A DNA stretch of 64,000 bases. Source: Nitrosopumilus piranensis. GTDB taxonomy: Archaea > Thermoproteota > Nitrososphaeria > Nitrososphaerales > Nitrosopumilaceae. Position 1 is the stretch's first letter. Every line of letters starts with the position of its first letter. Of the stretch, positions 58,448 through 64,000 are shown piece after piece. A program made the translations under genes and the position numbers. Location: NCBI RefSeq assembly GCF_000875775.1, contig NZ_CP010868.1:1375707-1439706 (forward strand), in the 5' to 3' direction. The notes under the pieces were generated by a model. It saw nothing but the letters and a program-made list of their open reading frames with translations. It made no database searches and was not told the DNA's origin.

Positions 58448-59190
58448 CTAGATTTTTTAAATTTCCACAAATAATATGCAGTCAATCCGCCAAGAATTAC
58501 TGTAATTACTACAAATGGTATAAACAAATCAATCTGAGTTACACCAGAATCAATTACATCTTCAGTAATTTCTAAACTTCGTGGTGCAAAATCCTGTGAT
58601 TGTGATTCGGCAACAGGAGCAGAAGCAATAGATTCAGGCTCTCCCACATGGACAGAAGCAACAGATTCATCACCTGACTCTAGACGCTTAGACATGTCTT
58701 CAGTTGCAGCAAACTGTTTTGAGGAATCTACTGGAATTGATTTTTCTTGCAGTTGAGATAGTGACAATAATCCTGAAACTCCAGTTGCAATAGCAAGTCC
58801 AGCTACCTTGTAGATGTGTCTAAATGAGCGAACAAGTAGTTTGCTTTCTTTAGTTTTTTCAGATAGTTTTGGAGGAACAATTACAATACTAAATTTTGTA
58901 GCAGAATAAACTTTCATGTCTTGAGATTTTGAATTTTTTTCAATCTTTGAAATTTTTACGACACCCAAGTCTTGTAATTTGTTAAGATGGTATTTTACCA
59001 GTTGCAGTGAGATGTCGGTCTTTTGTGCAATTTGGTTTGCTGTCAACTCTTCGTTGAAGAGCAATTGCAGAATTTCACGGCTAGAATCATTTGTAAACAG
59101 TTCTCCAAAGGACTTTATTTTTTCATCATCTGTGGCTAGAATTTTGATTTTCTCAGTTAGTCCGTCATCAGGATTTTCAGCTGACATCAA
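58444..59190 (-). CDS. Membrane-tethered winged-helix regulator
   Basis: The N-terminal half has an ArsR/TrmB-like wHTH: NDSSREILQLLFNEELTANQ, then IAQKTDISLQLVKYHLNKLQ and DLGVVKISKI. A hydrophobic segment (VAGLAIATGVSGLLSLSQL, ~131-149) follows, then an extracytoplasmic Ser/Glu/Ala-rich stretch and a final membrane helix (FIPFVVITVILGGLTAYYLW). So DNA-binding and outside-facing parts are in one protein. It may sense a surface signal and control the divergent beta-propeller gene, whose upstream region has a perfect 10-bp inverted repeat. ATG at 59190 is followed by a second at 59187. Confidence 0.75.
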   Translation of the reverse strand: MMSAENPDDGLTEKIKILATDDEKIKSFGELFTNDSSREILQLLFNEELTANQIAQKTDISLQLVKYHLNKLQDLGVVKISKIEKNSKSQDMKVYSATKFSIVIVPPKLSEKTKESKLLVRSFRHIYKVAGLAIATGVSGLLSLSQLQEKSIPVDSSKQFAATEDMSKRLESGDESVASVHVGEPESIASAPVAESQSQDFAPRSLEITEDVIDSGVTQIDLFIPFVVITVILGGLTAYYLWKFKKSS

Positions 59191-59220
59191 ATTTGATAGG
59201 GAGAATCTTGAATATGTAAG

Positions 59221-59274
59221 TTCTTTGGTAAAATTTCAATTTCACTAATCCTTTTATCCCAAACTACCAAAGAA
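59221..59274. promoter_or_regulatory. Perfect 10-bp inverted repeat between divergent genes
   Basis: TTCTTTGGTA (59221-59230) and TACCAAAGAA (59265-59274) are exact inverses with a 34-base spacer. They lie between the membrane-tethered regulator (59190) and the beta-propeller gene (59307), a good place for an autoregulatory operator. Confidence 0.5.
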
Positions 59275-59315
59275 TAGTAATCACTAAAACGGATAAACAA
59301 AAAAAGATGATAAAA

Positions 59316-61538
59316 ATGAACTCAAAAATAATAATCCCAATTGTAGTTGCCATTTCGGTAATAGTAACAGCAGGTATCACATATTCCGTAACATTTGACC
59401 AAGAGCCACAAACAAGAATAGTTACAGAGGTACCAGAACCAGAAATTATCTATGTAGACAAATCAATTTCAGAATTTTTTGAAGGAACAAACGACATAAA
59501 GAAAATATCATCACAAGAAGATCTTGCATCAATTCTTGAGGCATCATCAACGTTTAGAACAGTATACAGTGATGGAATGATTAGAACATTTGCAGCAGTT
59601 GATGAAATGGCATTTGATAGTGCCATGCCAACTGCAGTCCCTGAATCAGGAATGATGATGGAAAAAAGACAGTCAGGTGCAGAGTATTCAACAACAAATG
59701 TTCAAGTGCAAAATGTTGATGAGCCAGACTATCTCAAAAATGATGGCAAGTATGTCTATATTGTTTCAAGAAATACACTTTCAATAATTGATGCGTATCC
59801 TGCCAAAGACGCAAAATTAATTCTAAAAATTGCCCTAGACATTGAATCTCAATACATTCACAACATGTTCCTCAACGGTGACAGATTGGTGATATTTTAC
59901 AACGGACAAAGTGACGAAGAGATCATTCCACAGTTTGACTTTATCCCAAGACCATCTTACAGTCCAGTTACTCATGCATTGATTGTAGATGTCTCAGACA
60001 AGGAAAACCCAACAATTCTCAAGGACTACTCAATTGATGGTCATTTCAGAGATGCCCGAATGATTGGAGACTATGCATATTTTGTTACAAATAGCCACAT
60101 CAACCACCAACACCCAAGACTCCCAGTAATAATGGAGGATTCTGTTAGAATCATGACACCAGAGGCATTTTACTTTGATAATGTCGAAGAGTTTTCAAAC
60201 TTTAACACATTAACTGCAATTGATATCTTTGGAGATACAGTAAACTCTGAGACATTCCTTATGGGATATACGGGCTCATTCTATGTTTCAGAGAATAATT
60301 TCTACGTGACATATCAGCAAAACATGCCATTTGGATTCTATGAAAACTCATCACGAGATAGATTCTATGAAGTAATTGTTCCACTATTGCCAATTGACAT
60401 TCAAAACCAAATTAACAATATCAAAAATGATTCATCACTAAGTTCATCCCAACAATGGGTAAAGATTTCTGAATTTATGCAAGACTTTTACAACAAAATG
60501 GACAAAAAAGACAAAGAGGAATTATTTGAAAAAATTAGAGATGCGCTAAATGAGTATGATGCAAAAATCCAAGAAGAAACAAGAAAGACAATCATTCATA
60601 AAATTTCAATTGATGAGGACAAAATAGAATATGTTGCAAAGGGAACTGTCCCAGGAAGACTACTTAACCAGTTCTCAATGGATGAGTCAGGAGACAGATT
60701 CAGAGTTGCAACCACAATAGAGTATTACATTCAGCATGAAGGAACAGTCAGATCAAATGCAGTCTATGTCTTAGATGATCAGCTCAACATAGTTGGAGAA
60801 CTAGAAAACATTGCACCTGATGAGAGCATATTTTCATCAAGATTCATGGACGATAGGCTCTACTTGGTAACATTTGAGCAGATTGACCCATTCTTTGTAA
60901 TCGATTTATCAACTGACACACCAAAGATTCTAGGCGAACTAAAGATTCCTGGATTCTCAAACTATTTGCATCCATTTGATGAAGAGCATGTAATTGGAGT
61001 GGGCAGAGACACCAAAGTGGATAGTAATGATAGAGTTCAGCAATTGGGAGTCAAAATTGCATTGTTTAATGTAGCAGATGTAAAGAACCCCAAAGTTGTA
61101 GATGACTATATTATTGGAGACAGGTCAAGTCATTCTGAAGCATTACACAACCACAAGGCATTCTTCTTTGATAAGACAAGAAACGTGCTTTCAATTCCAA
61201 TAAGTAGCGATTCAAAGGGCTTGGAGGGAATTTCTTCAAAGATGTTTGCACCAGAGTACAACCGCTGGAGTGGATTCTATGTATTTGATATAGATGAGAC
61301 AAATGGATTTAGCATCAAAGGAACAATCACTCATTCAGATAGTGATTCAAGATACTACGGCATGGGAGATGCTAGAACATTTTACATCGATGATGTTTTA
61401 TACACAGCATCACAAGGATACTTGAAGATGAATTCTTTTGAGAATCTAGAAAAGATTAATTCAATAAAACTAGAGAACACTGGCAAGTTTATTGATTACT
61501 TGGAAGAGCCAGTAATGGAAGTAGAACCTGTCAGATAG
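59316..61538 (+). CDS. Secreted beta-propeller protein (Beta_propel family)
   Basis: A signal-anchor (IIIPIVVAISVIVTAGITYS, residues 4-23) precedes a 720-residue extracellular region of the Beta_propel type, with repeated YVDKSIS-, YVYIVSRN-, HALIVDVSDK- and YVLDDQLNI-like blades. Blocks such as RDARMIGDYAYFVTNSHINH and HSEALHNHKAFFFDKTRNVL are characteristic. No catalytic residues are known for the family. An alternative start at 59307 adds three residues. Possible control by the adjacent HTH protein is discussed under findings. Confidence 0.85.
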   Translation: MNSKIIIPIVVAISVIVTAGITYSVTFDQEPQTRIVTEVPEPEIIYVDKSISEFFEGTNDIKKISSQEDLASILEASSTFRTVYSDGMIRTFAAVDEMAFDSAMPTAVPESGMMMEKRQSGAEYSTTNVQVQNVDEPDYLKNDGKYVYIVSRNTLSIIDAYPAKDAKLILKIALDIESQYIHNMFLNGDRLVIFYNGQSDEEIIPQFDFIPRPSYSPVTHALIVDVSDKENPTILKDYSIDGHFRDARMIGDYAYFVTNSHINHQHPRLPVIMEDSVRIMTPEAFYFDNVEEFSNFNTLTAIDIFGDTVNSETFLMGYTGSFYVSENNFYVTYQQNMPFGFYENSSRDRFYEVIVPLLPIDIQNQINNIKNDSSLSSSQQWVKISEFMQDFYNKMDKKDKEELFEKIRDALNEYDAKIQEETRKTIIHKISIDEDKIEYVAKGTVPGRLLNQFSMDESGDRFRVATTIEYYIQHEGTVRSNAVYVLDDQLNIVGELENIAPDESIFSSRFMDDRLYLVTFEQIDPFFVIDLSTDTPKILGELKIPGFSNYLHPFDEEHVIGVGRDTKVDSNDRVQQLGVKIALFNVADVKNPKVVDDYIIGDRSSHSEALHNHKAFFFDKTRNVLSIPISSDSKGLEGISSKMFAPEYNRWSGFYVFDIDETNGFSIKGTITHSDSDSRYYGMGDARTFYIDDVLYTASQGYLKMNSFENLEKINSIKLENTGKFIDYLEEPVMEVEPVR

Positions 61539-61541
61539 AAT

Positions 61542-62183
61542 TCAAACAATGTGAACTATAGTACTTAGTCCTCGCTTTTCTGTTTCAACATCATTTTCAA
61601 ATTCATAAATGGTAACCGTAAATGATATGACATCTCGCTGCTTTGCATTTTCTGCATGAAGTTTTAGATGTATATCCATAAATTCAAAATCATCTAGGGG
61701 CAGATTTGTCTCATCCAAGTATGCGCCACATGTTGATTCTATCCTAAATCGGTCATCTTTGAAGTGATATCCCAGTCTAACTTTCCTACCTTTTCTTGCA
61801 GTTGCTTTTACATTTACATCAATTATTCCAGGTTTTGCCTCAGTGTAACTTGCAGTCTTGTTTACAAAGACTCCAATTTGGAGAGGTTTTCCAGCAGTTG
61901 ATTCTGCCATCTTTTGTATACCGTCATTCATTACAACATCTATTGCTGGAATCGATGTTGCTACTTTTGCAATCCAAGTGTTTGTTTTAGTAATGGTTGC
62001 ACGAATTCCTTCTCTTCTTCGTTTATCTTCATCTTCAGGCAATTTGTAATAATCAACCCATGCCTCATAGTCATGAGAAATATCTTCGATAAAGTCCATG
62101 CATGTCCTTTGATATGAGTTCACATCAGTAGTTCTCTCTGACTCATCACCAGTTCTCATAGAGTCATCAGTCGGCATTGCCAT
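61542..62183 (-). CDS. Hypothetical protein (213 aa)
   Basis: The protein is soluble, acidic at the start (Asp/Glu-rich first 45 residues) and beta-rich in the second half (GIIDVNVKATARKGRKVRLG, then YHFKDDRFRIEST and FEFMDIHLKLHAENAKQRDV). I recognise no family. It is convergent with the beta-propeller gene, 3 bases apart. Probably lineage-specific. Confidence 0.6.
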   Translation of the reverse strand: MAMPTDDSMRTGDESERTTDVNSYQRTCMDFIEDISHDYEAWVDYYKLPEDEDKRRREGIRATITKTNTWIAKVATSIPAIDVVMNDGIQKMAESTAGKPLQIGVFVNKTASYTEAKPGIIDVNVKATARKGRKVRLGYHFKDDRFRIESTCGAYLDETNLPLDDFEFMDIHLKLHAENAKQRDVISFTVTIYEFENDVETEKRGLSTIVHIV

Positions 62184-62266
62184 ACCCTAAGCCATTCCAA
62201 AGTTCTAAAAAAACCAATCTGGGAAAAAATTAATGGTTATAATAGGAATTTCTTTTCAAAATAATC

Positions 62267-62743
62267 ATGATATTTTCAGAATTGATTGCAGATCTTCAAG
62301 ATGCTTTGAAAAAGGACTTGGCGCAGATTCGGTTTCTCTTAAAGAAAAACCCAGCAATGGGATACACCAGAATTGTCGATATTGGAAAAGAGGTAGGCAA
62401 AAAATACAACATCAAACTAGTTGTGAATTTTCCAAAAGAAGGAAGAATCGAAGAATTTGAGATGTATGGGAAAAGGGATTTGAGCTTGATCGTAGACTAT
62501 GAAAGAAAGAGATTTCCAATAGACAGAGAGCAAATCAAACAAAAGGCATTGGAGTTCTTAGGAGATGTTCAAACAGAAGATGCATACATGTATGAGAACA
62601 AAGAAGGGGTCAGAGTTTTTGGGAAAAACTGGAAGATAGACATTTTGCCTCACTCAGTACACATCTGGACTGAGTTTGATGAAAAAGTTACAGCATTTTG
62701 TGATTGGTTAATGGAAAATGCATATCAGATGAAAAAGAAATAA
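62267..62743 (+). CDS. Hypothetical protein (158 aa)
   Basis: The 158-residue protein has a Lys-rich first half (LIADLQDALKKDLAQIRFLL, then MGYTRIVDIGKEVGKKYNIK) and a mixed second half with RVFGKNWKIDILPHSVHIWT. No signal peptide or motif is recognised. ATG 62267 has an AT-rich upstream region (tttcaaaataatc). Convergent with the TPR gene, 4 bases apart. Confidence 0.55.
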   Translation: MIFSELIADLQDALKKDLAQIRFLLKKNPAMGYTRIVDIGKEVGKKYNIKLVVNFPKEGRIEEFEMYGKRDLSLIVDYERKRFPIDREQIKQKALEFLGDVQTEDAYMYENKEGVRVFGKNWKIDILPHSVHIWTEFDEKVTAFCDWLMENAYQMKKK

Positions 62744-62747
62744 TCTA

Positions 62748-63104
62748 CTAGTTTTCTAGTTTTTCAAGCAAGTCTTGGGCTTCAGAATTTTTAGAGTCTA
62801 TCTTTAGAACTTGTTTGCAGCACTCTATGGCTTTGTCTTTTTGTTCCAAAGCCAAATGAACATTGGTCTTTAGTTTTAGTGTCTCAACGTCAGTCTCATC
62901 TAGCTCAAATGCTTTCTCAAAATATGGTAATGCATTTTTTGCATCATCTACTAAAAAATAGACACTGCCCATAATGAACATAAAATCATGATCATCTGAA
63001 TATTGAGATTCTAGACTTTTTCCAAGTTTTATTGCGTCTCCATACTCACCATCTTTGATCAATTTTTTTATTTTACGTTTAGGATGCTTGAAAAGTCCAA
63101 CCAT
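62748..63104 (-). CDS. Small tetratricopeptide-repeat protein
   Basis: The 118-residue protein has about three TPR motifs, such as FMFIMGSVYFLVDDAKNALP, then YFEKAFELDETDVETLKLKT and NVHLALEQKDKAIECCKQVL. TPRs form helical scaffolds for protein-protein contact. No other domain is present, and partners are unknown. It begins 47 bases downstream of the 63151 gene stop on the same strand? No: it lies on the same strand and is read after that gene's 3' end at 63151 toward lower coordinates. Confidence 0.75.
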   Translation of the reverse strand: MVGLFKHPKRKIKKLIKDGEYGDAIKLGKSLESQYSDDHDFMFIMGSVYFLVDDAKNALPYFEKAFELDETDVETLKLKTNVHLALEQKDKAIECCKQVLKIDSKNSEAQDLLEKLEN

Positions 63105-63150
63105 TTTTCCTCAATTGAGTTTAGCTAGTTCACAATTTGAATGTAGACAA

Positions 63151-64000
63151 TCATGAAGAGATGCTCATGATTCCTTCTTTGATTAGGAATTGAATGCCCT
63201 GAACAAAGGAGTTATCATCAATTGCGCCATCTGCCCACCATGCAGCATTTTGTTTTATCCAAGAGGGAATTTCATTTGAAGAGCCAGTTCCTTGTGCAGT
63301 TGGTGGAATCTGCATAATTCCTTCTTTGATTAGGAACTGAATACCCTGAACAAAGGAGTTATCATCAATTGCGCCATCTGCCCACCATCCAGCGTTGTTC
63401 TTAATCCATTCAGGGATTTTTTGAGTTGTGCTTACTGGGGGAGTTACTGTGCTTCCATCACCATAAATTGTAATAGGAATTTCCAAATAATCATCTTGAG
63501 TTGATGGGACAAGTCCTTCAGGGGCCAAGCCATAAATCCAAATAACATAATTTGCAGTTCCTGGTTTTTCCTTAACTACCATATCCAAAATATACTGGCC
63601 TGATGGAGAATAGAGGTATTGCCTGCCTTCTTCTTGAGCAAGGGATCTTAGCGGAGTCAAATTATCATCTACAACCAGAACATCAAATTGGACTTGATTC
63701 AAAAATTCTGTATCATCAAATTTACTGATGAATTTGATTAGCCATTGCATTTCACATCCTTGCACAGGATCTTCAGGTCCATAAAATACATGAATTTGAT
63801 AAGCAAAGTTTTTGGTGGCCTTCTTTACTTGAGTATCTCTTTCAAAGCTAGTATCACATCCTTGTGCTGAAAAAGTATCAACAGTTGAAACAATTCCAGA
63901 AAATGGACTAGTAGATACATTCTCTTGATATTTTAATAATTCAAATTTGTATTCAGCTGGTGGAATACCTTCTGAGACATGTGTCAAAGTATGTGCTTTT
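63151..64000 (-). CDS. Secreted-type protein with two W-rich C-terminal surface repeats (partial)
   Basis: The frame is open to the right edge of the window, so the N-terminus (probably a signal peptide) is outside; a TTG at 63987 is the first start codon inside. About 170 residues of beta-rich domain (FAYQIHVFYGPEDPVQGCEM, then GQYILDMVVKEKPGTANYVI) lead to two copies of a W-rich unit, IPEWIKNNAGWWADGAIDDN, then SFVQGIQFLIKEGIM, separated by 49 residues. PstS at 52600 ends with one copy. The unit is archaeal and probably extracellular. Function of the main domain is unknown. Confidence 0.7.
   Translation of the reverse strand, partial: KAHTLTHVSEGIPPAEYKFELLKYQENVSTSPFSGIVSTVDTFSAQGCDTSFERDTQVKKATKNFAYQIHVFYGPEDPVQGCEMQWLIKFISKFDDTEFLNQVQFDVLVVDDNLTPLRSLAQEEGRQYLYSPSGQYILDMVVKEKPGTANYVIWIYGLAPEGLVPSTQDDYLEIPITIYGDGSTVTPPVSTTQKIPEWIKNNAGWWADGAIDDNSFVQGIQFLIKEGIMQIPPTAQGTGSSNEIPSWIKQNAAWWADGAIDDNSFVQGIQFLIKEGIMSISS

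Overview
The window comes from an AT-rich archaeal chromosome, most probably a marine ammonia-oxidising thaumarchaeon (Nitrosopumilus-like). The information-processing genes are archaeal: TFB, aIF1A, aIF5A, S24e, S27ae, S8e, SRP19, SRP54, Gar1, Pus10, Dph6, ApgM-type phosphoglycerate mutase, and two tRNAs with introns at position 37/38. Other features fit that group: ScpA/ScpB, a siroheme-based heme route, and many very small Cys-rich proteins. Many genes start with GTG or TTG and lack an obvious ribosome binding site, consistent with leaderless transcripts. The genus is an inference; no amo genes are in the window.

Layout. 1-4.5 kb: sugar-nucleotide genes (nucleotidyltransferase, GNA1-like acetyltransferase, GalT-like protein), ApgM and a DUF309 protein. 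4.5-12.4 kb: translation, tRNA modification and protein targeting, with small regulators, tRNA-Tyr and a newly read C/D box guide RNA that matches the anticodon loop of tRNA-Met. 12.4-16.5 kb: YkgJ protein, alcohol dehydrogenase, ScpA and ScpB, separated by gene fragments and a small RHH protein. 16.6-19.5 kb: S8e, SRP19, Gar1, TFB, SufC. 19.5-26 kb: Cld/HemQ-like protein, aldo/keto reductase, two-domain siroheme decarboxylase (AhbA/AhbB), a frameshifted precorrin-2 dehydrogenase, HemA and HemB. 26-32.6 kb: stress protein, phosphatases, tRNA-Leu, SSB, a coiled-coil protein with a perfect 30-bp repeat tail, and PGK. 32.6-37.8 kb: suf operon (SufB, SufD, Rieske, SufS, SufU). 38-41.8 kb: HemL-HemC-CobA-HemD. 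41.9-43 kb: a run of tiny Cys-rich ORFs. 43-53.9 kb: anion uptake (ArsC, aquaporin, ArsR; SbtA/SbtB; Pst-PhoU with a divergent AbrB-PhoU regulator; PstS). 53.9-64 kb: surface and secreted proteins (NHL-RTX, beta-propeller, repeated WIKxNAxWW domain), an ABC-2 exporter and a membrane-tethered HTH regulator.

Taken together, the window encodes almost the whole path from glutamyl-tRNA to siroheme and its decarboxylation, plus a possible final heme-forming enzyme of the HemQ family. It also holds the Fe-S assembly system and an uptake block for phosphate and bicarbonate with arsenate defence. No insertion sequence, CRISPR array, rRNA or prophage was seen. The most unusual observations are the guide RNA, the frameshift in an apparently essential heme gene, the hybrid heme route, the homogenised basic repeat tail, and the cluster of Cys-rich microproteins.
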